Positions 8,991-16,905 of a stretch of 64,000 bases of DNA are shown one piece after another (position 1 is the stretch's first letter; every line of letters begins with the position of its first letter). Source of the DNA: JBGAJN01 sp044224905 (GTDB lineage: Bacteria > Verrucomicrobiota > Verrucomicrobiia > Limisphaerales > JBGAJN01); assembly GCA_044224905.1 (NCBI GenBank), contig JBGAJN010000001.1, forward strand, positions 682,001-746,000. Direction: 5' to 3'. The notes below the pieces were generated by a model, which saw only the letters and a list, made by a program, of their open reading frames with translations, did not search any database and was not told the DNA's origin. The translations under genes and the position numbers were made by a program.

Positions 8991-9563
8991 ATGCCAGACG
9001 ACCGCGCCAACTGGGATGATGCCGAACTCGTCCGCGCCGTGCAGGCGGGCGACGCAGATGGCTTTGAGCCGTTGCTCGACCGGCATCTGGCGCACGTGCG
9101 GACGTTCATCGCGCTGCGCGCGCCGGTGGCGCAGCTCGTGGACGAGGTGTCGCACGACGCGTTCGTGTTTGCCTTCCGGAACATCGCGCAGTTCGAGGCG
9201 GGCACCTCGTTTCAGGCCTGGCTGCGGGCGATCGCGTGGAATCTCCTGCGACAGGAGGTTCAGCGGTTCAGCCGCGAGCAGGCCAATCAATCCCGTTACG
9301 CCGAAGTGCGTGAATGGGAGACCGTGGTTCGCATGCCGTCGGCTGAGGCCGACCCGCGCGAATTGGAATCGCTGCACGAATGCCTCGGCAAACTCCCGCC
9401 ACCAATGCGCGAGTTGCTCGCACTCAAGTATCAGGAGGAAGGTTCCTCCGACGAAATCGCCGCCAAACTCAACCGCAGCACCGCGTGGGTGCGGACGGTG
9501 CTCTTCCGGTTGCGCCAGGAACTGCGCGAGTGCATTGAGACGAAACTCTCCGCGCCATGCTGA
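8991..9563 (+). CDS. ECF-type RNA polymerase sigma factor
   Basis: A 190-residue sigma-70 family protein of the short ECF type. Region 2 is visible as LVRAVQAGDADGFEPLLDRH and DEVSHDAFVFAFRNIAQF, with the core-binding FQAWLRAIAWNLLR. Region 4 ends the protein: LPPPMRELLALKYQEEGSSD then EIAAKLNRSTAWVRTVLFRL, a helix-turn-helix for the -35 element. The form is like the Rhodopirellula/Verrucomicrobium ECF subfamily. It overlaps the FecR-like gene by 7 bp, the usual arrangement of an ECF factor and its membrane regulator. Confidence 0.9.
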   Translation: MPDDRANWDDAELVRAVQAGDADGFEPLLDRHLAHVRTFIALRAPVAQLVDEVSHDAFVFAFRNIAQFEAGTSFQAWLRAIAWNLLRQEVQRFSREQANQSRYAEVREWETVVRMPSAEADPRELESLHECLGKLPPPMRELLALKYQEEGSSDEIAAKLNRSTAWVRTVLFRLRQELRECIETKLSAPC

Positions 9564-11320
9564 CGCCCGAACAACTCAGCGCCTACCTCGATGGCTCGCT
9601 CGACGCGAACGAGCTTGCACGGGTGGAAGCGATTCTCGCGAGCGACGCGGACGCGCGCCGGCAGGTGCTCGAACAGCGCGCGATGGACCAGGCTTTGCGT
9701 GTGGCTCTCGGTGGCGCCGAGGCGGAGACACGCTTGAAACGATCCGTGCTCGCGGTCACGCGGGGTCAATCATTGCTTAAACTCAAAGCCCGCGTGCTCC
9801 ATGACACCTCCGAGCAGGAGAAGGTTTCTCCGTTGCCCCAGGCTGGTCATCTAAAACCTCAACCACGAAATGGAAGGTCATTTGGCTGGATGACCGGTCT
9901 GGCGGCAGCGGCCTCCCTCGCGCTCACCGCCGCGTGGTGGTTCTTTCCGCCGCGCGTGGCCGAGTTGGCCGATGTCACCCACGAGATCGAGGTTAAGCGC
10001 GGTTGGTTCACGGTGAAGGGTCGCGAAGCTGCGGCTCTGCGTCGGGGCGACGTGGTGAGCGTGAAGGGGAATTCCGCCGCGGCCGTGCGCTACGCGGATG
10101 GCACGTTGTTGCCGCTCGCCGCCGGCACGGTCGTCGAATTGGGCAAACCCGATGGAACGAATGCCGGCAAGCGCATCCAACTTCGCGACGGATTGCTCGC
10201 GGCGCGCGTGACGAAGCAGGCGCCCGGCGAGGAGCTCGTCATCACCACGAGTCAGGCACTCGTCCGCGTGGTCGGAACAGAGTTCGCGCTCGCGGTGGAG
10301 AACGGCGCGACCCAACTCGTGATGGAGGAAGGCGCGGTGAAATTCTCCGCCCTCGGCACCGACGTGCAGGAAGTAAGAGGCGGCCAGCTCGCCCTCGCCG
10401 ATCCGACGGCGCGGATCAAAGTGAACGTCAAACCGGTGGAACGCGACGCGGCGCAGTGGCCGTTCGCCGTGGACAGTCCATGGAATCGTCCGCTCGGCAA
10501 CGGCGCACGTCTGACGCCGATCAAGCCCGCGGCGTCCTTCGGTGAATTGCGCGGCGTGATGAAGCCCGTGCGCATCGAGGTCGCCAGCACCAATGGTCGC
10601 ACGTTGCGCCTCATGCGCCAGAACCGCGAAGTGGCGACAATTCCCGCGCCGGCGGATTTTTCATTAAATGGAGCGACGGCTGAGATGCATTTCGTTGTGA
10701 CGCCCGACCGGCAATCCGCCTGGGAGATAGTGGGCAGCCGGCCCACATCCGCTCCCGGAGAACTCGCCGTGCTCTTCGCCCAACGTGGCAGCCTCACCGG
10801 ATCCGGTTTCGGCAATGAATGGGCGGTGATACCCCGTCAGGGAGCCAGCGCGCTCGGCGGTGTGATCCGGCGCGGCGAAGCCACCACGGGCATCCGGCAC
10901 GCGTTGCAGCTGCGTGTGGGCGCCGCGCAACTCAATGCACGGCCGGCTGTGGTCTGGCCCGCGACGATCGCCAGCGGCATCAACACGCCACCGTTCGGCA
11001 CCTCGGGCAATCTGCATCTCGGCGCGTTGCTCGCCCTCCCACCGGACGTGGATTTCCGCGCGCTCGGCCTCGGCAACTCCGGGCCCGCCTACGAGATCGC
11101 CCGCGCGCTCCGCGATTTTGGCGCTTACATCGGTTCCGCCGATCCGGAGCCGTTGCGTGTGCTCGTCGCGACCGATGCTGGACTGCCGCTCGACGGCGAG
11201 ATGGACCGGCTGTTCAACAAGCTTCTCCCGTTGCTTCAACTCGTGATCAACAACACGCCCGCCACACCCGCTGGCGGCGGTTTACCCGGTCGCGCGCCTG
11301 CGCCGCCATTGGCGAAGTAG
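9557..11320 (+). CDS. FecR-domain membrane protein, likely regulator of the ECF factor
   Basis: A 587-residue protein. A short cytoplasmic N-terminus (1-60, EQLSAYLDGSLDANELARVE) has the helical form of anti-sigma domains but lacks the zinc-binding His/Cys pattern. One membrane helix follows at about 112-132 (WMTGLAAAASLALTAAWWFF), then a FecR domain (about 150-290) with AVRYADGTLLPLAAGTVVEL and VVGTEFALAVENG. The long C-terminal part (about 300-587) is not recognised and is presumably periplasmic. The overlap with the sigma gene supports joint regulation. No TonB receptor follows, so this is unlike the classical iron-citrate system. The next gene encodes a GH26-like secreted protein. Confidence 0.85.
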   Translation: MLTPEQLSAYLDGSLDANELARVEAILASDADARRQVLEQRAMDQALRVALGGAEAETRLKRSVLAVTRGQSLLKLKARVLHDTSEQEKVSPLPQAGHLKPQPRNGRSFGWMTGLAAAASLALTAAWWFFPPRVAELADVTHEIEVKRGWFTVKGREAAALRRGDVVSVKGNSAAAVRYADGTLLPLAAGTVVELGKPDGTNAGKRIQLRDGLLAARVTKQAPGEELVITTSQALVRVVGTEFALAVENGATQLVMEEGAVKFSALGTDVQEVRGGQLALADPTARIKVNVKPVERDAAQWPFAVDSPWNRPLGNGARLTPIKPAASFGELRGVMKPVRIEVASTNGRTLRLMRQNREVATIPAPADFSLNGATAEMHFVVTPDRQSAWEIVGSRPTSAPGELAVLFAQRGSLTGSGFGNEWAVIPRQGASALGGVIRRGEATTGIRHALQLRVGAAQLNARPAVVWPATIASGINTPPFGTSGNLHLGALLALPPDVDFRALGLGNSGPAYEIARALRDFGAYIGSADPEPLRVLVATDAGLPLDGEMDRLFNKLLPLLQLVINNTPATPAGGGLPGRAPAPPLAK

Positions 11321-11450
11321 ATTTTCGATTGTGGTGGGCGGTGAAACGCCGCACCGCGTTCGCCCCGGACTGGAAGCAGGCATCAACTCCTCCCACGGTT
11401 TCAAGGGCGCCACGTGTAACACCGGCTTTGATTCGCGCTATGAAGTGTTG

Positions 11451-13454
11451 ATGAAAGTTTTACGAACAATTCTCGTTGTCGCTGCCGCCACACTAATCCC
11501 TTCCGCTCCCGCGCTTGATCTCATTAACAACGGTTCGTTCGAGTCAGGCACGAACGGTTGGCTGCTGGTCGGCGGCGCGGCGCGGTATCAGGTTACGTCC
11601 ACGAACTTCCAGGGCACGCAGGCGTTGCGGGTTTTCAACCGGCCCAACTTCACCAACGCCCCGGCGCAGGATGTTCTGGCGAACTTGCTGACGTCCTCGA
11701 ACGGCACCGCGTGGACCACGCGGCTTGCCGTGCAGGTCGCTTTTCCCACGACGATCCGCGCCCAACTCCGGCTCGTGGCCGATGTCGGCGGCACGCTCGT
11801 GACGAACCGTCACTTGCTCGCCGAGCGCGTACTGCGCAGCAGCAACCAATGGTTCATCGTCAGCGGCACGAAGACAGTCGCGTGGACCGGCACGCTGGTC
11901 GAAGCGACGTTTTACACCGAATCAGGCATGCGCCAGGAGACGCCCTCTACCAGCGCGTTTCCGGCGACGATTTTCGATCTCGTTTCCGTACGGCCCGATG
12001 CTGACGGCGATGGCCTGTGGGATGACGAGGAGAAGCCCATCGCTCTCGGCGGCTACGGCACGTTGCCCGACAATCGTGACTCCGACGGCGACGGAATTCC
12101 CGACGGTTGGGAAGTGGCCAACGGCACCGATCCGTTAGTGGCCGACGCCGGTGCCGATCCGGATCACGACCTCGCGACGAACTGGCAGGAATACTGGGCG
12201 GCAACTTCACCGACCAACGCGCTCTCGTATCCCGGCCGCGCGCGGACGAATTCATTGACCGAAAACGCCAACGCCGTCCTCGCCTATCTGGCCAAGCTGC
12301 CGGCGAATCGCACCAATCAAACGTCGGGGACCAATCGCGTCATTGCCGCGCAGCACGTGACGGACATTGAGCCAGAATGGTCCACGCAGGTAATGGGGCT
12401 AGCGGCGGTTTCGGGAAAGTGGCCGGGCATCGTCAGCTTTGCGGCCGATGGCGGGCCGACGGGCGTGTTGCAAATGGACATCATCGTCCCGCGCGCGCTC
12501 GAGGTCTGGACCAACGGCGGCATCCCACTGATCAAATGGGCAATGTCGAGTCCGTGGACAGCGTTGGGCGCGGGTTCCACCAACGGCGTGGACATTCCCG
12601 AGTTGCTCAATCCGAGCCCCACGCTGCTCACCAACCAGACCGCGCGCTCAAACTACCTCGTCTGGCGTGACAACATGGCGAGCAACCTGACGATCCTGCG
12701 CGATGCCGGTGTGGCGGTCTTGTTTCGCCCGTGCTCCGAGATGAACGGCACATGGTTCTGGTGGGGCAACAAACCTCGCGATCAATACCTCGCCCTGTGG
12801 CGCGACCTGCACGACTACCTGACCCTCACCCGCGGGCTGACGAACCTGCTGTGGGTCTACGAGTCGGACTCGACCGTGCATCTCGTCGCCGGCGCGGCGA
12901 CCAGTTCAGGCACGCCGATTGACTACTACTATCCCGGCGACGAATACGTGGACGTGGTGGGGCACAATTTTTACGATGACGACTGGACCCTCACCTACGA
13001 CAGCGACATGGTAATGCGGCGTTACGACAAGGTGTTCGCTGTCCCGCAGGCTGGTCCCGGGACGAATCGCGGCGGCGCGTTCAACAACTTCACGTATCTG
13101 AACGGGGCGTCGAACACGATTCCGCGCATCTCGTTTTTCTGCGTGTGGAACAGCTTCACGAATTTTTCCGGCGTGATCACCAGCCACATCGGCATCGTCG
13201 ACAATCTCAATGCATCCAACCTGATGGCTCACCCGCTCGTCGTCACCCGCGACGAAGTGAACTGGCAATACGAGTTGCCGCAACGCATCGCTGTGGCGCG
13301 GACCAACGGGAACCTGCTGCGGGTCGACTGGCAAGGGGGGGTGTTGCAGGAGAGCGCGAGCCTCGGGAGTTGGAATGACGTGACTGCACCTACTAGACCT
13401 CACCTCTGCGATCCAATTCTGGTTCCCGCGCGCTTTTGGCGCGTGCGAAAATAG
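11451..13454 (+). CDS. Secreted GH26-like protein with substituted active-site residues
   Basis: A 667-residue exported protein: signal peptide (1-22), a beta-sandwich CBM-like domain starting LINNGSFESGTNGWLL, then thrombospondin-type-3 calcium loops (DADGDGLWDDEE, DSDGDGIPDGWE), then a GH26 (mannanase-like) barrel from about residue 290. The acid/base region reads FRPCSEMNGTWFWWG, keeping Glu430 but with Ser in place of the usual His before it. The region matching the nucleophile strand reads KVFAVPQAGPG, with Gln533 where GH26 enzymes have Glu. The 103-residue spacing fits known GH26 enzymes. It may be a binding protein or an altered enzyme. The ATG at 11451 gives the signal peptide; an upstream in-frame start would add 40 unlikely residues. 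Confidence 0.8.
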   Translation: MKVLRTILVVAAATLIPSAPALDLINNGSFESGTNGWLLVGGAARYQVTSTNFQGTQALRVFNRPNFTNAPAQDVLANLLTSSNGTAWTTRLAVQVAFPTTIRAQLRLVADVGGTLVTNRHLLAERVLRSSNQWFIVSGTKTVAWTGTLVEATFYTESGMRQETPSTSAFPATIFDLVSVRPDADGDGLWDDEEKPIALGGYGTLPDNRDSDGDGIPDGWEVANGTDPLVADAGADPDHDLATNWQEYWAATSPTNALSYPGRARTNSLTENANAVLAYLAKLPANRTNQTSGTNRVIAAQHVTDIEPEWSTQVMGLAAVSGKWPGIVSFAADGGPTGVLQMDIIVPRALEVWTNGGIPLIKWAMSSPWTALGAGSTNGVDIPELLNPSPTLLTNQTARSNYLVWRDNMASNLTILRDAGVAVLFRPCSEMNGTWFWWGNKPRDQYLALWRDLHDYLTLTRGLTNLLWVYESDSTVHLVAGAATSSGTPIDYYYPGDEYVDVVGHNFYDDDWTLTYDSDMVMRRYDKVFAVPQAGPGTNRGGAFNNFTYLNGASNTIPRISFFCVWNSFTNFSGVITSHIGIVDNLNASNLMAHPLVVTRDEVNWQYELPQRIAVARTNGNLLRVDWQGGVLQESASLGSWNDVTAPTRPHLCDPILVPARFWRVRK

Positions 13455-13476
13455 GCGGCAGCCAAGAACGGCCGCC
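13454..13476 (-). terminator. Possible hairpin terminator after the thioesterase gene
   Basis: GGCGGC (13454-13459) and GCCGCC (13471-13476) can pair. On the minus strand the hairpin is followed by TATTTTCG. It lies between convergent genes. The T-tract is short, so this is only a candidate. Confidence 0.35.
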
Positions 13477-13484
13477 AGTCGCCA

Positions 13485-13928
13485 TCACGCCAACAGTTCG
13501 GCTGGTGCGACTTCAATTCTGTCCGCCACCTTCGCTGGAATGTTGGCGGCGGACATTTTGCCGTGGCCGTCGCGGGTGACGCACACGACAGTCAACTTGC
13601 CGCGACCGACTTCGATCGGATGCGGGGCGTTCAGCTTGCGGAAGATAAAGAGGTAGCTGAGCGACTTGGATTTTTTCTCCGTAATCAGCATGTGGACTTC
13701 GACCTCGTCTTCGAAACGCAGCGGGACCTTGAACTCACACTCCGCACGCACGCGCGGCCAACCCACCGGCGGATCGGTCTGCGTAGTCACGATCGACAGG
13801 CCGAGCGAACGGAAGAACGCGTGCTCCGCCGTCTCCATGAAGCGGAAGAAATTCGAGTAATGCATGATGCCCGCCATGTCAGTGTCGGCGAACTCCACGC
13901 GGCGGGTGGCTTTGAACTCGTAGGCCAT
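13485..13928 (-). CDS. YbgC/FadM-like acyl-CoA thioesterase (hotdog fold)
   Basis: A 147-residue single-domain 4HBT protein. The signature VEFADTDMAGIMHYSNFFRF, with the catalytic Asp of the YbgC group, is at residues 11-30, followed by METAEHAFFRSLG. The central helix and strands (FKVPLRFEDEVEVHMLI) complete the hotdog fold. It should hydrolyse acyl-CoA thioesters in the cytoplasm; the chain length is unknown. It stands downstream of gap, separated by a strong terminator, so it is probably transcribed on its own. Confidence 0.88.
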   Translation of the reverse strand: MAYEFKATRRVEFADTDMAGIMHYSNFFRFMETAEHAFFRSLGLSIVTTQTDPPVGWPRVRAECEFKVPLRFEDEVEVHMLITEKKSKSLSYLFIFRKLNAPHPIEVGRGKLTVVCVTRDGHGKMSAANIPAKVADRIEVAPAELLA

Positions 13929-13996
13929 GCGGGGAATCTACGATCGATGAATCACGATTTACGAGTCCAAAGCGCGAGCGATCTCGACTGTGATTC

Positions 13997-14034
13997 AAAA
14001 AAGCAAAACGGCGACCCGTTGCCGGATCGCCGTT
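13997..14034 (-). terminator. Rho-independent terminator of gap
   Basis: Arms 14007-14017 and 14024-14034 form an 11-bp GC-rich stem with one mismatch and a 6-nt loop. Read on the minus strand it is followed by TTTTGCTTTTTT. It starts 23 bp after the gap stop codon. Confidence 0.85.
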
Positions 14035-14056
14035 CGCGTGAAGTTATTGGGGAGGC

Positions 14057-15106
14057 TTACAGACCTTTTGCGATCATGTATTTCAGCAAGTCGCCGACGC
14101 GGTTGCTGTAACCCCATTCGTTGTCATACCAGCTCACGAGCTTGAAGAAGCGGCTGTTGAGTTCCACGCCGGAGGTGGAGTCGTAGATGGAGCTGTGCTT
14201 GTCGTGGATGAAGTCCGTGCTGACCACTTCGTCGGCGGTGTAGTCGAGAATGCCCTTGAGGTAGGTCTCGCTGGCCTTCTTCATGAGAGCGTTGATGTCC
14301 TTCATGGAAGTTTCCTTCACCGTGCGAACCGTGAGGTCCACCACGGAGACGGTCGGCACGGGAACGCGGAAGGCGACGCCGGTGAGCTTGCCCTTCACTT
14401 CCGGGCAAACGAGCGCGGTGGCCTTGGCAGCGCCGGTCGTGCTGGGAATGACGTTCTGCGCTGCAGTGCGGCCGCCCTTCCAATCCTTGCGGCTCGGGCC
14501 GTCCACCGTCTTCTGCGTGGCGGTGTAGGCGTGCACGGTGGTCATCAGGCCTTCTTCGATGCCGATGCCTTCCTTGAGGAGGACATGGACAACGGGCGCG
14601 AGGCAGTTCGTGGTGCAGCTCGCGTTGGAAATAATGTTGTGCGCCTTGGCGTCGTACTTCTCGTGGTTCACGCCCATGACGATGGTGATGTCTTCACCCT
14701 TCGCCGGAGCGGAGATGATGACCTTCTTGGCGCCGGCAGCGAGGTGGCCCTTGGCCTTCTCAGCTTCGGTGAAGAGGCCGGTGGATTCGATGACGACATC
14801 GACGCCGAGGGCTTTCCAAGGAAGTTCTGCAGGGGTTTTGGCGGAGACGACTTTGATCTCGGCGCCATTGACGATGAGAATATCGTCGTCAACTTTGTCG
14901 GCGGCGGATTTCTTCGAACCCACGGTGCCGTTGAAGCGGCCTTGGGTGGAGTCATACTTGAGGAGGTAGGCGAGGTTGTCCGCCGGAACGATATCGCCGA
15001 CTGCGACGACTTCGACTTCCTTGCCGACGAGACCTTGTTCGACCATCGCGCGGAAGACCAAACGGCCAATGCGCCCGAATCCGTTGATTGCAACTTTCAC
15101 TGCCAT
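14057..15106 (-). CDS. gap: Type I glyceraldehyde-3-phosphate dehydrogenase
   Basis: A 349-residue enzyme of normal family length. It oxidises glyceraldehyde-3-phosphate with NAD and phosphate in glycolysis, or runs in reverse in gluconeogenesis. The Rossmann start is VAINGFGRIGRLVFRA. The catalytic cysteine is Cys164 in SNASCTTNCLAP. The C-terminal domain shows the usual SRKDWKGGRTAAQNVIPS, the FRVPVPTVSVVDLT block and SWYDNEWGYSNRV at the end. A terminator follows closely, so this is probably a single-gene unit. Confidence 0.97.
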   Translation of the reverse strand: MAVKVAINGFGRIGRLVFRAMVEQGLVGKEVEVVAVGDIVPADNLAYLLKYDSTQGRFNGTVGSKKSAADKVDDDILIVNGAEIKVVSAKTPAELPWKALGVDVVIESTGLFTEAEKAKGHLAAGAKKVIISAPAKGEDITIVMGVNHEKYDAKAHNIISNASCTTNCLAPVVHVLLKEGIGIEEGLMTTVHAYTATQKTVDGPSRKDWKGGRTAAQNVIPSTTGAAKATALVCPEVKGKLTGVAFRVPVPTVSVVDLTVRTVKETSMKDINALMKKASETYLKGILDYTADEVVSTDFIHDKHSSIYDSTSGVELNSRFFKLVSWYDNEWGYSNRVGDLLKYMIAKGL

Positions 15107-15181
15107 AATTTCAATTTTCAGTTAAGGGTTCAATAAACTCACCGCAAACAGGGCCGCATCGTAACGGCGAACGGACGACCG

Positions 15182-16192
15182 TCAACGAAGAATTCCGTCC
15201 GCTTTACCGCCTTCGAATTGCGAGCGCCTGAATCTCCGTTCGCCGATCCACAAGACAACCGCGCCGACAATTGCCCAGAACACTGCCATTGAAAACATCA
15301 GCAACGCGGCCGCCACGGCGTGACTGGCGGTGATATCGTAGCCTTTCAGCACGGTGAGCGCCGCGCCTTCGCGGATGCCGAGCCCGGCGATGGAAGGGAT
15401 TGCCGCGAGAAAGTTGATCGTGGGCAGCGTCCAAAACATTTCGATCCAATCAAACGCTGCGTGCACCGCAATCAGGCAAAAGCCGAACGCCGCACACAAG
15501 CTAAGCTGGCTCGCGATGGCGACGACCAAGGCACGGGCGGCGACGCGAGGTTGGGTGAGGAGTTTCTGCAAAGCATCGGTGAACGTCCGTAACAGTCGTG
15601 CGACTGGTGAATCGGCTTCGGCTTTGAAACGCGCCAGCAGTAGCAATCCTCCGAGCGCGATCAATAGCACGATCACGCCGCCGACGAGGCGCAAAACTGC
15701 CGAGCCAGCGCTGAGTTCGTTGAGGCGGGCAAAGGAACCTTTGACGAACGCAAAGCCCAGCGCGAGCGCGCCGATGGCGAGCAGCCCGGCGAGTCCGAGC
15801 AAGCGATCGAGCGGGCACGACGGCAGCACCTGCAGGAACTGCAGTCGATGCCAGCGCGAATACACGGCGGTTTTCGCGACGTCTCCGCCAGCGGGACCGA
15901 AGAAGAGGAGATTGAAAAAGTGTCCTTGCATGAAGCCGCACCACGTCGCCGCGGGCGTGACCGCGGCGTTGCTCAAGCCCAGCATCAAGTGCCAGCGCCA
16001 TGCGGCGAGCGAGCAACCGAGCCCGTAGGTGGCGATCGCGGCGAGCACGGCATCGAGGCGGGCGGCACGGAGCTCGCGCGCCAGCGCGGCAAGATCAATG
16101 CGGCGGAAGACCAACACGAGAGCGACGACCGTGATGACGACCGCGAGAACACGTTTGCCGCCGCCGGATCGCAGGTGTGGCCAAAAGTTCAT
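15182..16192 (-). CDS. LPG-synthase-like / UPF0104 integral membrane protein
   Basis: A 336-residue polytopic membrane protein with about eight hydrophobic segments, for example VLAVVITVVALVLVF, LLGLAGLLAIGALALGFAF and LVGGVIVLLIALGGLLLLA. Conserved points of the LPG_synthase_TM/AglD family include the GxxKTAVYSRWH-like segment after GGDVAK and the late AIPSIAGLGIREGA motif with its Gly-Arg-Glu. Members flip or modify lipid-linked molecules; the substrate here is unknown. The ATG at 16192 was chosen because an upstream in-frame start would overlap the terminator of the preceding gene. Confidence 0.8.
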   Translation of the reverse strand: MNFWPHLRSGGGKRVLAVVITVVALVLVFRRIDLAALARELRAARLDAVLAAIATYGLGCSLAAWRWHLMLGLSNAAVTPAATWCGFMQGHFFNLLFFGPAGGDVAKTAVYSRWHRLQFLQVLPSCPLDRLLGLAGLLAIGALALGFAFVKGSFARLNELSAGSAVLRLVGGVIVLLIALGGLLLLARFKAEADSPVARLLRTFTDALQKLLTQPRVAARALVVAIASQLSLCAAFGFCLIAVHAAFDWIEMFWTLPTINFLAAIPSIAGLGIREGAALTVLKGYDITASHAVAAALLMFSMAVFWAIVGAVVLWIGERRFRRSQFEGGKADGILR

Positions 16193-16220
16193 GCGCGGAG
16201 ACTGACGGATCGGCGGATTA

Positions 16221-16261
16221 CGAAAAGCAAAAGCCGCCGCGGGAAACGTTCCCACGGCGGC
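16221..16261 (-). terminator. Rho-independent terminator after the DUF5069 gene
   Basis: Arms 16233-16245 and 16249-16261 form a 13-bp stem with one mismatch. Read on the minus strand it is followed by TTTTGCTTTTCG. It ends the DUF5069 transcript and separates it from the flippase-like gene. Confidence 0.8.
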
Positions 16262-16279
16262 GGAGGAGGAACACCGAAA

Positions 16280-16720
16280 TTACTTCAATTCGGCCTGCCA
16301 GAGTTCGAACCAGTCGTCGATGTTGTTGAGGTCAACGGCGCCCGGGTTCACGGAGCTTTCATCGGTGATGCCGCTGGCGCTGAGGATGCCCTTGCGCGTG
16401 GCGTCGTCGTGGATGTAGCCGAGAATGGATTGGTTGTGCTTGTAGATCGTGGCCTTATCGAGCTTCACGCCGGGCTGCTTCTTCACCCAGGCTTCGAACT
16501 GCGGATAGGTCGGATGGGTCGAAATGAACTGGCGCACAGCGGCTTCGTTCAAGCCGAGCGCGTTGATGGTCATCATGTCGTAGCCCTTGCCGATGCCAGG
16601 ATAGCCGGCGGCGAGCTTGCCCTTGGATTCGAGGGAGGCCTTCAGCCAGAGGCGAGGCAGATGCAACACACCCAACGGACCGGCAACGCCGGAGCTGATC
16701 AACGGAACGATTTTACTCAT
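16280..16720 (-). CDS. DUF5069 family protein
   Basis: A 146-residue soluble protein with no signal peptide or membrane segment. The VLHLPRLWLKASLESKGKLA region near the N-terminus, the following MMTINALGLNEAAVRQFI, and the FEAWVKKQPG motif match the layout of DUF5069 proteins of Verrucomicrobia and Planctomycetes. No function is established. It has its own terminator and is divergent from the PVC oxidoreductase gene at 16906. Confidence 0.65.
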   Translation of the reverse strand: MSKIVPLISSGVAGPLGVLHLPRLWLKASLESKGKLAAGYPGIGKGYDMMTINALGLNEAAVRQFISTHPTYPQFEAWVKKQPGVKLDKATIYKHNQSILGYIHDDATRKGILSASGITDESSVNPGAVDLNNIDDWFELWQAELK

Positions 16721-16905
16721 AAACTCTTTATATATTTTTGGTTTTTGTGAACGAGGTGCGCAGCTTAGGAAAGCCCTCCCACAGGGTCAACAGGAATTTC
16801 AGCCCATGAAATCAACCGCTCCGCAGTGTGCGCAACTCTTGCGCGAGAAGTGTTGAATTATTTTTCGCTCCCAGCATTCTAACCGCTTCAATCAACTAAA
16901 AACCT

